A stretch of DNA of 64,000 nucleotides, from positions 57,737,249 to 57,801,248 of the forward strand of contig CM047427.1 in the NCBI GenBank assembly GCA_026168455.1, written 5' to 3'. Shown here in pieces: positions 1 through 10,734 of the stretch (the stretch's first letter is position 1; the number at the start of each line of letters is the position of its first letter). Below the pieces are notes generated by a model. The model worked only from the letters and a program-made list of their open reading frames with translations, did no database searches and was not told where the DNA came from. This DNA is from Theocolax elegans (lineage: Eukaryota > Arthropoda > Insecta > Hymenoptera > Cerocephalidae). The translations under genes were made by a program, and so were the position numbers.

Positions 1-1100
1 TAGGTAGCTACGGAAGCATCCGTGCCCGGTCAGCACCTGGGTAAGCTGGAAACTGACGAAGCCGTGTTTCCTGCTCGCCCACTCCTGGATCCGCGGGATT
101 ATGCGGTAGGTCCAGCGGCCGTCCCTGGCTGAGTCCCATCTCCGCTGCCACTCCTCTACGGTCCGCAATGACCATCGGTTATGGCAGCGATTCTCTTCTA
201 CGCGTCGCCCACCCTCACGGTGTCTTTCAGCTCTCTCGGCTGCCAGGAGGTCGAAGGGGGCGGTCCCCGCGATCACCGAGAGCGCAATGTCAGATACGGT
301 TCGGTACGCCCGGGCCACCCTTAGCGCAGCTATCCTGCAGGCTCTCTGACACGGAGCACCAAAGCTCTTGTGCCTGTTCAGGGCATCAGTCCAGATAGGA
401 GCTCCGTATAAAATTACGGAGCTCACCACCGAGGCAAGGAGAGACCTTCGCGGTTGCTGGGGTCCCCCGATGTTGGGCATGATGCCCGCCAGCGCACGGG
501 CCACCCTTGCCGCCTTTGAGCCCGCGTTCGCGAGATGGTGTTTGAACGACAGCCGCGCGTCTAGTGTGACCCCTAAATACTTCAAGGTTTTCACCGACCG
601 TATCCGTTCTTTACCTACCGTGAAGGTGGCGGTCCTCTCCTTTTTTGTGCGAGAGATGAGCACCGCCTCCGTTTTTCCGCCGCCAGACTAAGTCCGTGGT
701 CTCTCAACCAAGTGGCGACCACTTCTATAGAGACGTCTCCGAGATATTCGATCTCTTCGACACCTTTGCGACCACCACTAGCGCCACGTCGTCGCCGCGA
801 AAGCCACCATCGAGACACCCTCCGGAAGTTGCTGCCTAAGCAGGCCGTCATAGACACGTTCCAGAGTAGGGGCCCAATGACCGAACCCTGCGGCACGCCT
901 CCCGTGATGTTGTGGGAGTGCACACCGTCGTCGGTGTCGTAGAGCAGAGTACGGTCAGTCAGGTAACTCGAGGTGACCTCCCTGAGATAGAGTGGCACTT
1001 GGAAGTGCTGCAGGGACAGCATGATGTCGTCCCATCTGGCTGAGTTGAAGGCATTCCGGATGTCCAAGGTGATGATGGCACACATCCGCCTTGCACTCCG
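1..1100 (-). pseudogene. R1-clade non-LTR retrotransposon ORF2 fragment (copy A)
   Basis: Translation of the minus strand gives the second half of a LINE reverse transcriptase of the R1 type. Visible from the 5' side are a TLDIRNAFNSARWD block, then GGVPQGSVIGPLLWN, then the region where the FADD box should be, then an ARLSFKHHLANAGSKAARVA-like thumb and a C-terminal stretch with LTQVLTGHGCF at positions 1-60. The FADD region is frameshifted here but is readable in copy B. The element is cut at the window edge on its 3' side and meets a (GT)n run on its 5' side, so it is truncated and dead. In a live element this protein nicks DNA and copies the RNA at the target site. The family call is confident and the exact clade less so. 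Confidence 0.85.
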
Positions 1101-1131
1101 AATGTGTGTGTGTGGTGTGTGTGTGTGTGAA

Positions 1132-1163
<32 letters not shown>

Positions 1164-1195
1164 TGTGTGTGTGTGTGTTGTGTGTGTGTGTGTGT

Positions 1196-1226
<31 letters not shown>

Positions 1227-3169
1227 TGTTTTTTCAAGAATAGATAATATATGTATTTTTTTCGTGCGCAAGAAAAAGTTGTGAATATAACTTGAAAGAA
1301 TGTGTATTAGTTTACTTATTCCTGATAAAACTCATAAAATAAAAACGGACCTAAATTTAATGTAATGTTTTAAATATATGCACCAATTTTTCGAAGATAA
1401 ATAAATATTAATCAAGGTATAACATACACTTTCAAATATCTATATGTGAAATATACAATAAAATTAAAAATTTAAATACATTAATTATTGCATTTTAAGA
1501 TACTTCTATTATAAACAGTAATGGCAAAGAAAATTCAAATTTAACAGTGGCAATATAAAATACGAATTACATTTCAAAAGTTTTCGAAAATTATTATTTT
1601 AGTAGTAACAAGTATGTATTTATTAAAACAAAAGGTTATTTAAGGAATGCCTTTGTTTATAATATTAAAATAAATATATGGGGGTCTGTAACTAAAGGAA
1701 AAACTAATTGGATATAATTATGGATAAAGCGCAAATTTTGAAAGAGGGTGCAAATTACGAATTACGGGAGAAATGGAAGAAACTGTTTTTATTATATACC
1801 ACTAAAATGTTATAAATAATGTTTGTAAAACTGATACAAAAATTAATTTAATTAAGTATAAAGTTTTATTACTCTAAAAGTACAAAATATTAATGACATA
1901 TAGAACTCTTGGCGATGACTTTAAATAAATTAATCTTAGGAGGTATAGTTCTATTTAGATCCGTTTAAAATAATCTAAAATTTTAATAGGTTTTACTAAA
2001 TGCTACAATAAGTTTATGCACTTTACTATTTTTGGTAAGTTAATTGTGCATTACCACATATTTATATATATATTACTCCTTTGGTGTAAGTTATGTCCTA
2101 AAATTCGTGAAAATTAGTGATTTTATGAGGTTTATGAGGCATAAGTTACACCAGCGGTCTTGGCAATAATCTAACCCAAGCCATTCGAAAGCTCGCGAAA
2201 AATGTGAACTTTTGAGAGATGTTAGATTAAAATTGATTATGGTGTAGTAGCCTTTTTTTGATATTCAATATGTCCGGGTGTTCTATCTCTTCGAGATTTT
2301 AAAATTAAGAAATGTAACCAGGGATAGATAAGTTCTAAAGATTAATTTAAACAAAAGTTGTTGTAATGTTTTTTCAAAAAAAATCAACTGATTTGAGATA
2401 ATGGCTTTAAAAATAGAAATTTTTCTAAAAAATTGAAAAATTTCACTTTTCATGGTCAAATAACTCTTAAGCAAATTATTTTTAACACTTAAATTTTTTT
2501 GGTATGTTCTGGAAGATGTTTCCAGCCTGTTCTCAAATTTTGGAGTGATTTAAAAATTTTCATCGTACCACTTGACGTGAAATAGCCCATATATGTGATA
2601 TATATGTATGTATGTATGTGGGTGTGTGTGCGTGCGGCGGAATATTTATAATATATATATATATATATTTTAAAATTGTTTTTTCAAGAATACATAATAT
2701 ATGTATTTTTTCCGTGCGCAAAAAAAAGTTGTGAACACAACATGAAAGATGTGTATTTGTTTACTCATTCTTGATAAAACTCATAAAATTTTTAAACGTA
2801 TACTCAATAATAATAACGGATCTAAAATTCAATGTAATGCTTTAAATACAGATGCAAAATTGTTTGAAGATGAAATAAATATTAATCAAGTATAACATAC
2901 ACTTTTCCAAATATCCATATGATATATACAATGGGTTAAAAATTAAATATATTAATTATTGCATGTTTAAGATAATTCTATTACAAACAATTAATATATT
3001 AATTATTGCACTTTTAAGATAATTCTATTTTTATACTTATTTATATTTTAATTACACCTTTTTATAAGTAATTTATACTCCATAATAGTGTTCTGCAATT
3101 GAAAGTACTCAAATCAAAAACACCTTTCAAAAAGGTGTCAAAACCCGCAAGTATATGTGTTATTCTAAT
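181..3169. repeat. Tandem duplication, unit 1 (about 2.99 kb)
   Basis: Starts at ATGGCAGCGATTCTCTTCTA and contains the R1-like fragment, the GT run and about 1.9 kb of AT-rich DNA. It repeats nearly base for base from 3,168-3,170 to 6,156. The unit joins the next one at TATTCTAAT/GGCAGC with a two-base overlap (AT). Inside the unit, the stretch TTTTTTCAAGAATA...AAAACTCATAAAAT occurs twice (about 1,229 and 2,682), so it has its own internal duplication. Between 1,230 and 3,169 no coding sequence is seen. Confidence 0.92.
1101..1222. repeat. (GT)n microsatellite
   Basis: Imperfect GT run with a few GA and TT interruptions, directly joined to the truncated 5' side of R1-like copy A. The same junction recurs at about 4,087-4,196 with a different repeat length. 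All Cys/Val or His/Thr reading frames here are products of the repeat. Confidence 0.95.
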
Positions 3170-4087
3170 GGCAGCGATTCTCTTCTACGCGTCGCCCACC
3201 CTCACGGTGTCTTTCAGCTCTCTCGGCTGCCAGGAGGTCGAAGGGGGCGGTCCCCGCGATCACCGAGAGCGCAATGTCAGATACGGTTCGGTACGCCCGG
3301 GCCACCCTTAGCGCAGCTATCCTGCAGGCTCTCTGACACGGAGCACCAAAGCTCTTGTGCCTGTTCAGGGCATCAGTCCAGATAGGAGCTCCGTATAAAA
3401 TTACGGAGCTCACCACCGAGGCAAGGAGAGACCTTCGCGGTTGCTGGGGTCCCCCGATGTTGGGCATGATGCCCGCCAGCGCACGGGCCACCCTTGCCGC
3501 CTTTGAGCCCGCGTTCGCGAGATGGTGTTTGAACGACAGCCGCGCGTCTAGTGTGACCCCTAAATACTTCAAGGTTTTCACCGACCGTATCCGTTCTTTA
3601 CCTACCGTGAAGGTGGCGGTCCTCTCCTTTTTGTGCGAGAGATGAGCACCGCCTCCGTTTTTCCGCCGCCAGACTAAGTCCGTGGTCTCTCAACCAAGTG
3701 GCGACCACTTCTATAGAGACGTCTCCGAGATATTCGATCTCTTCGACACTCTTTGCGACCACCACTAGCGCCACGTCGTCCGCGAAAGCCACCATCGAGA
3801 CACCCTCCGGAAGTTGCTGCCTAAGCAGGCCGTCATAGACACGTTCCAGAGTAGGGGCCCAATGACCGAACCCTGCGGCACGCCTCCCGTGATGTTGTGG
3901 AGTGCACACCGTCGTCGGTGTCGTAGAGCAGAGTACGGTCAGTCAGGTAACTCGAGGTGACCTCCCTGAGATAGAGTGGCACTTGGAAGTGCTGCAGGGA
4001 CAGCATGATGTCGTCCCATCTGGCTGAGTTGAAGGCATTCCGGATGTCCAAGGTGATGATGGCACACATCCGCCTTGCACTCCGAAT
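3170..4087 (-). pseudogene. R1-clade non-LTR retrotransposon ORF2 fragment (copy B)
   Basis: Second copy of the LINE piece seen at 1-1,100, lacking the C-terminal 180 bases that copy A keeps. Here the reverse transcriptase active-site box is readable: VAFADDVALVVVAK at about 3,740-3,800, upstream of a WLRDHGLSLAAEK stretch. The thumb segment KTLKYLGVTLDARLSFKHHL is in another frame at 3,510-3,581, so there is at least one frameshift near 3,590-3,600 and another near 3,905. Together the two copies show that the source LINE was R1-like and that the tandem duplication came after truncation. Confidence 0.85.
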
Positions 4088-4100
4088 GTGTGTGTGTGTG

Positions 4101-4196
<96 letters not shown>
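4088..4196. repeat. (GT)n microsatellite
   Basis: GT run at the same junction as 1,101-1,222, here more regular, with only two GTTGT interruptions. Confidence 0.95.
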
Positions 4197-4199
<3 letters not shown>

Positions 4200-6034
4200 T
4201 GTTTTTTCAAGAATAGATAATATATGTATTTTTTTCGTGCGCAAGAAAAAGTTGTGAATATAACTTGAAAGAATGTGTATTAGTTTACTTATTCCTGATA
4301 AAACTCATAAAATAAAAACGGACCTAAATTTAATGTAATGTTTTTAAATATATGCACAATTTTTCGAAGATAAAATAAATATTAATCAAGTATAACATAC
4401 ACTTTTCAAATATCTATATGTGAAATATACAATAAATTAAAAATTAAATACATTAATTATTGCATTTTTAAGATAATTCTATTATAAACAGTAATGGCAA
4501 AAGAAAATTCAAATTTTAACAGTGGCAATATAAAATACGAATTACATTTCAAAAGTTTTTCGAAAATTATTATTTTAGTAGTAACAAGTATGTATTTATT
4601 AGAAACAAAAGGTTATTTAAGGAATGCCTTTGTTTATAATAATTAAATAAATATATGGGGTCTGTAACTAAAGGAAAAACTAATTGGATATAATTATGGA
4701 TTAAAACGCAAATTTTGAAAGAGGGTGCAAATTACGAATTACGGGAGAAATGGAAGAAACTGGTTTTTATTTATATACCACTAAAATGTTATAAATAATT
4801 TTGTAAAACTGATACAAAAATTAATTTAATTAAGTATAAAGTTTTATTACTCTAAAAGTACAAAATATTAATGACATATAGAACTCTTGGCGATGACTTA
4901 AATAAATTAATCTTAGGAGGTATAGTTCTATTTAGATCCGTTTAAAATAATCTAAAATTTTAATAGGTTTTTACTAAATGCTACAATTAAGTTTATGCAC
5001 TTTACTATTTTTGGTAAGTTAATTGTTCATTACCACATATTTATATATATATTACTCCTTTGGTGTAAGTTATGTCCTAAAATTCGTGAAAATTAGTGAT
5101 TTTATGAGGTTTATGAGGCATAAGTTACACCAGCGGTCTTGGCCAATAATCTAACCCAAGCCATTCGAAAGCTCGCGAAAAATGTGAACTTTTGAGAGAT
5201 GTTAGATTAAAATTGATTATGGTGTAGTAGCCTTTTTTTTGATATTCAATATGTCCGGGTGTTCTATCTCTTCGAGATTTTAAAATTAAGAAATGTAACC
5301 AGGGATAGATAAGTTCTAAAGATTAATTTAAACAAAAGTTGTTTGTAATGTTTTTTCAAAAAAATCAACTGATTTTGAGATAAATGGCTTTAAAAATAGA
5401 AATTTTTCTAAAAAATTGAAAAATTTCCACTTTTCATGGTCAAATAACTCTTAAGCAAATTATTTTTAACACTTAAATTTTTTTTGTATGTTCTGGAAGA
5501 TGTTTCCAGCCTGTTCTCAAATTTTGGAGTGATTTAAAATTTTCATCGTACCACTTGACGTGAAATAGCCCATATATGTGTATATATATGTATGTATGTA
5601 TGTGGGTGTGTGTGCGTGCGGCGGAATATTTATATAATATATATATATATATTTTAAAATTGTTTTTTCAAGAATACATAATATATGTATTTTTTCCGTG
5701 CGCAAAAAAAAAGTTGTGAACACAACATGAAAGAATGTGTATTTGTTTACTCATTCTTGATAAAACTCATAAAATTTTTAAACGTATACTCAATAATAAT
5801 AACGGATCTAAAATTCAATGTAATGCTTTAAATACAGATGCAAAATTGTTTGAAGATGAAATAAATATTAATCAAGTATAACATACACTTTTCCAAATAT
5901 CCATATGATATATACAATGGGTTAAAAATTAAATATATTAATTATTGCATGTTTAAGATAATTCTATTACAAACAATTAAATATATTAATTATTGCACTT
6001 TTAAGATAATTCTATTTTTATACTTATTTATATT

Positions 6035-8110
6035 TTAATTACACCTTTTTATAAGTAATTTATACTCAATAATAGTGTTCTGCAATTGAAAGTACTCAAA
6101 TCAAAAACACCTTTCAAAAAGGTGTCAAAACCCGCAAGTATATGTGTTATTCTAATCAAACTTTGAAAATTGTTATCTGATAAATAAAATTGTTATCTGT
6201 CTGATAGATTTTAAAGTATAAGATAAAAATATTTTTGATTCTAATTCCCATATTTTCTCTACTTATTTATATTTTTATTACACCTTTTCTATATCTAACT
6301 TACCTATATTCCATAATATTTTTCTGCAATTGAAAGTATTCAATTCGAAAACACCTTCCAAGAAGGTGTCAAAACCCGCAAGTATTGTGCTATTCTAATC
6401 AACTTTGAAAATTGTTATCTGATAAATAAATTCTGCAATTGAATCTGACATTGTTATCTGATAAATAAATAATTTTAATTTCTAACTACCTTATTTTATC
6501 TATTTCTTTGAATTTTAATGAAACATTTTTATAAATATTACGAAAATTTCGTATAAAAAATTTCTGCAATTGAAAGAATTGAAATCAAACTGAAATCGAC
6601 AAGTATTTTGAATCGTACCATAAATTTATATTTTATATAAACATTTTTATATATATTACTTAAACTTCGTAAAAAGTTTCTGCAATTGAAAGCACTGAAA
6701 TCAAACTGTAATCGACAAGTATTTTGAACCATGCAAAAATTTCTACCAATCTGAATACAGATTTTTTTATATGAAAAGTATCTTACACTATTATTTTTCA
6801 TTTCTGGCCCTCACATGTTTTACAGTAATAAATAAATAATATTCTAATGATATTAATTTGTGCAAAATTAATTTCTGCAATACTAATAAAATGGACATTT
6901 CTTTTTTATTCTTTTAAATAATAAAATAATACTTGCACCACCGTTGGTTAAACGCTTCATATATGTGTTAATTCTGACTATATTAACTGATGTTACATTT
7001 TATAAATAATTACATTTTAATTACACCTTTTTATAAGTAATTTATACTCATAATAGTGTTCTGCAATTGAAAGAATTGAAATCAAACTGAAATCGACAAG
7101 TATTTTGAATCGTACCATAAATTTATATTTTATATAAACATTTTTATATATATTACTTAAACTTCGTAAAAAGTTTCTGCAATTGAAAGTATTCAATTCG
7201 AAAACACCTTCCAAGAAGGTGTCAAAACCCGCAAGTATATGTGTTATTCTAATCAAACTTTGAAAATTGTTATCTGATAAATAAAATTGTTATCTGTCTG
7301 ATAGATTTTAAAGTATAAGATAAAATATTTTTGATTCTAATTCCCATATTTTCTCTACTTATTTATATTTTTATTACACCTTTTTCTATATCTAACTTAC
7401 CTATATTCCATAATATTTTTCTGCAATTGAAAGTATTCAATTCGAAAACACCTTCCAAGAAGGTGTCCAAAACCGCAAAGTATTGTGCTATTCTAATCAA
7501 ACTTTGAAAATGTTATCTGATAAATAAATTCTGCAATTGAATCTGACATTGTTATCTGATAAATAAATAATTTTAATTTCTAACTACCTTATTTTATCTA
7601 TTTCTTTGAATTTTAATGAAACATTTTTATAAATATTACGAAAATTCGTATAAAAAATTTCTGCAATTGAAAGAATTGAAATCAAACTGAATCGACAAGT
7701 ATTTTGAATCGTACCATAAATTTATATTTTATATAAACATTTTTATATATATTACTTAAACTTCGTAAAAAGTTTCTGCAATTGAAAGAATTGAAATCAA
7801 ACTGAAATCGACAAGTATTTTGAACCATGCAAAAATTTCTACCAATCTGAATACAGATTTTTTTATATGAAAAGTATCTTACACTATTATTTTTCATTTC
7901 TGGCCTTCACATGTTTTACAGTAATAAATAAATAATATTCTAATGATATTAATTTGTGCAAAATTAATTTCTGCAATACTAATAAAATGGACATTTCTTT
8001 TTTATTCTTTTAAATAATAAAATAATACTTGCACCACCGTTGGTTAAACGCTTCATATATGTGTTAATTCTGACTATATTAACTGATGTTACATTTTATA
8101 AATAATTACA
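6035..8110. repeat. Two direct copies of a ~1.0-1.1 kb satellite-like unit
   Basis: Sequence from about 6,035 to 7,015 recurs from about 7,016 to 8,110 in the same orientation. Each copy is built from shorter blocks of roughly 110-130 bp that restart at the motif TTTCTGCAATTGAAAG (for example near 6,075, 6,325, 6,565, 6,680, 7,062, 7,177, 7,420, 7,660 and 7,775). The second copy has an extra rearranged block around 7,060-7,180. Each copy ends with a CACCACCGTTGGTTAAACGC segment and ATTCTGACTATATTAACTGA. Reading frames here that begin MKNN or MVQN are products of the repeat and not genes. Confidence 0.88.
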
Positions 8111-8129
8111 TACATCTTAGCTTTTATCT

Positions 8130-8201
8130 TATTAATTAATTAATTAATTAATTAATTAATTAATTAATTAATTAATTAATTAATTAATTAATTATTAATT
8201 G
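8130..8201. repeat. (TTAA)n microsatellite
   Basis: About 17 uninterrupted repeats of TTAA at the centre of the large palindrome described for 5,490-9,690. Confidence 0.95.
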
Positions 8202-8215
8202 GTAAAATCATGTAG

Positions 8216-8266
8216 ATTGTATATTGACGAGTCCGTCGCCCTACCGACCAAGCCATCGCAGGCCAC
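8216..8266 (-). other. tRNA-derived SINE-like head
   Basis: On the minus strand there is a TGGCTTGGTCGGTAGGGCG block that fits a pol III A box and D arm with one mismatch, preceded by CCTGCGA. The same block recurs at 31,480-31,521 with a slightly longer D loop. No B box or tail is clear, so this is at most the 5' end of a SINE or of a tRNA pseudogene. Confidence 0.4.
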
Positions 8267-8423
8267 TTTTGGGAACTTTATTAGATATAAATAATGATGT
8301 CTATTTTATCATTGGTGATGTAGGATATTAAAATTGCCAGATAGTATTGCAATATTTATATATTATTACTCATTGCAGTTTCTTCACGGTATTATATACT
8401 TTCATAAATGTAAAGGAATACAT

Positions 8424-9690
8424 CAGTAAGTCAGAATTAACACATATATGAAGCGTTTAACCAACGGTGGTGCAAGTATTATTTTATTATTTAAAAGAAT
8501 AAAAAAGAAATGTCCATTTTATTAGTATTGCAGAAATTAATTTTGCACAAATTAATATCATTAGAATATTATTTATTTATTACTGTAAAACATGTGAGGG
8601 CCAGAAATGAAAAATAATAGTGTAAGATACTTTTCATATTAAAAAATCTGTATTCAGATTGGTAGAAATTTTTGCATGGTTCAAAATACTTGTCGATTAC
8701 AGTTTGATTTCAGTGCTTTCAATTGCAGAAACTTTTTACGAAGTTTAAGTAATATATATAAAAATGTTTATATAAAATATAAATTTATGGTACGATTCAA
8801 AATACTTGTCGATTTCAGTTTGATTTCAATTCTTTCAATTGCAGAAATTTTTTATACGAAATTTTTGTAATATTTATAAAAATGTTTCATTAAAATTCAA
8901 AGAAATAGATAAAATAAGGTAGTTAGAAATTAAAATTATTTATTTATCAGATAACAATGTCAGATTGAATTGCAGAATTTATTTATCAGATAACAATTTT
9001 CAAAGTTTGATTAGAATAGCACAATACTTGCGGGTTTTGACACCTTCTTGGAAGGTGTTTTCGAATTGAATACTTTCAATTGCAGAAAACTATTATGGAG
9101 TATAAATTACTTATAAAAAGGTGTAATTAAAATATAAATAAGTATAAAAATAGAATTATCTTAAAAGTACAATAATTAATATATTTAATTGTTTGTAATA
9201 GAATTATCTTAAACATGCAATAATATATAATTATGCATATTATATTTTTTAACCCATTGTATATATCATATGGATATTTGGAAAAGTGTATGTTATACTT
9301 GATTAATATTTATTTCATCTTCAAACAATTTTGCATCTGTATTTAAAGCATTACATTGAATTTTAGATCCGTTATTATTATTGAGTATACGTTTAAAAAT
9401 TTTATGAGTTTTATCAAGAATGAGTAAACAAATACACATTCTTTCATGTTGTGTTCACAACTTTTTTTTTACGCACGGAAAAAATACACATATTATGTAT
9501 TCTTGAAAAAACAATTTTAAAATATATATATATATTATATAAATATTCCGCCGCACGCACACACACCCACATACATACATACATATATATACACATATAT
9601 GGGCTATTTCACGTCAAGTGGTACGATGAAAATTTTAAATCACTCCAAAATTTGAGAACAGGCTGGAAACATCTTCCAGAACATTATTAA
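8424..9690. repeat. Inverted arm of a large palindrome
   Basis: This segment is the reverse complement of the blocks to its left. 9,090-9,690 pairs with 5,490-6,090, and 8,424-9,090 pairs with about 6,325-7,000 and with its second copy at about 7,410-8,100. The outer ends share TGTTCTGGAAGATGTTTCCA on the left arm and its complement on the right. The spacer (8,110-8,424) holds the TTAA run and the tRNA-like head. No gene is visible in the arms. A foldback transposon or a segmental inverted duplication would both explain it. Confidence 0.85.
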
Positions 9691-9895
9691 CATTCATTAA
9701 AATACATTGCGTGTACAAATCTTTTATTTTACAATATTCAAGGTTGTCGTGGTAAATTTCACATTCCTTTACATGTCTCAATGCAGAGCAAATACTTCCA
9801 TTTATTTTAATTTTTGAGAAAATAATTATAATTTTTTGTTTCTTTTTTTTTGTAACAGCGCATGTTTTTTATTTATTATATTAAAATTTTGTTTC

Positions 9896-10189
9896 TGTCC
9901 GTCCGTCCGTCCGTCCGTCCGTCCGTCCGAGAGCGGGAGAGCGAGAGAGCGAAAGAGCGAACGAGAGAGAGAGAGAACGAGAGAGCGAGAGAGAGAACGA
10001 GCGAGCGAGAGAGAGAGCGAGAGAGCGAGAGAGCGAGAGAGAGAACGAGCGAGAGACAGAACGAGCGAGCGAGAGAGAGAACGAGTGAGAGAGAGAGACA
10101 GAGAGAGGGGGGGGGGAGAGAGAGAGAGAGAGGGAGGGAGAGAGGGGGAAAGAGAGAGAGAGAGAGATGGTGAGAGAGGGAGAGAGGGG

Positions 10190-10227
<38 letters not shown>

Positions 10228-10231
10228 GAGA
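9896..10231. repeat. (TCCG)n and (GA)n microsatellites
   Basis: About eight TCCG units (9,896-9,930) run straight into 300 bp of GA-rich repeat with scattered CG and GGG variants. This run touches the 3' tail of the LINE that follows. The Arg/Glu and Leu/Ser frames here are repeat products. Confidence 0.95.
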
Positions 10232-10734
10232 GATTGATTGATTGATTGATTATTTATTGGGCCTTTAAGGGGTAGAAACCCCATAGGCACTAAATGCGAA
10301 CAAATACATAGATAAAGCATTAACTAAATACTAAATAACAATATAAAATTCAATTATAAAGTAAAATAAGCTGCGCAGATTGGACGGAATAATAATAATA
10401 ATAGTTAGATGTAATAAAGAATAATAAAAAGTAAAATAAATAACGTAAAGTTAAACAAATAAAATAAAAATAAAAATAAAATAAAATATAATATATGTAC
10501 AATTCGATGAAAATGAATAAATAAATAGATAAAATGAATGAATTAATTAAAACTTAGGAATAGATAACAAAAAAATAAAAATAACAAATAATAAAATATA
10601 GTGCATTATCCAACGATCGCAGTAAGTAAGTCGCAGTATACAAGAAATAACATTCAGACGTTCGCATTAACCGTAGTAAAAAGAAAAGAATATAAATATA
10701 AACAAAATTCACAAATTGATAAATAAATACACAA

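Larger units (their letters stand above)
3170..6156. repeat. Tandem duplication, unit 2 (about 2.99 kb)
   Basis: Second copy of the unit at 181-3,169, in the same orientation. Differences are mainly one-base insertions and deletions in homopolymers plus a different GT run length, with few substitutions. The unit ends at about 6,156, where sequence continues into the satellite-like block. No coding sequence other than R1-like copy B is seen. Confidence 0.92.

Noticed and set aside
1021..1284. Cys/Val and His/Thr-rich frames around the GT runs (also at 3,833-4,257 and 34,828-35,209)
   Set aside because: They are translations of GT/CA microsatellites, not proteins.
6538..8870. Frames with MKNNSVRYFSYKK and KNVYIKYKFMVRFKILVD
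   Set aside because: They recur with the satellite monomer on both strands and contain no domain, so they are repeat translations.
9826..10320. Arg/Glu-rich and Leu/Ser-rich frames of 100-164 residues
   Set aside because: They are products of the (GA)n and (TCCG)n repeats.
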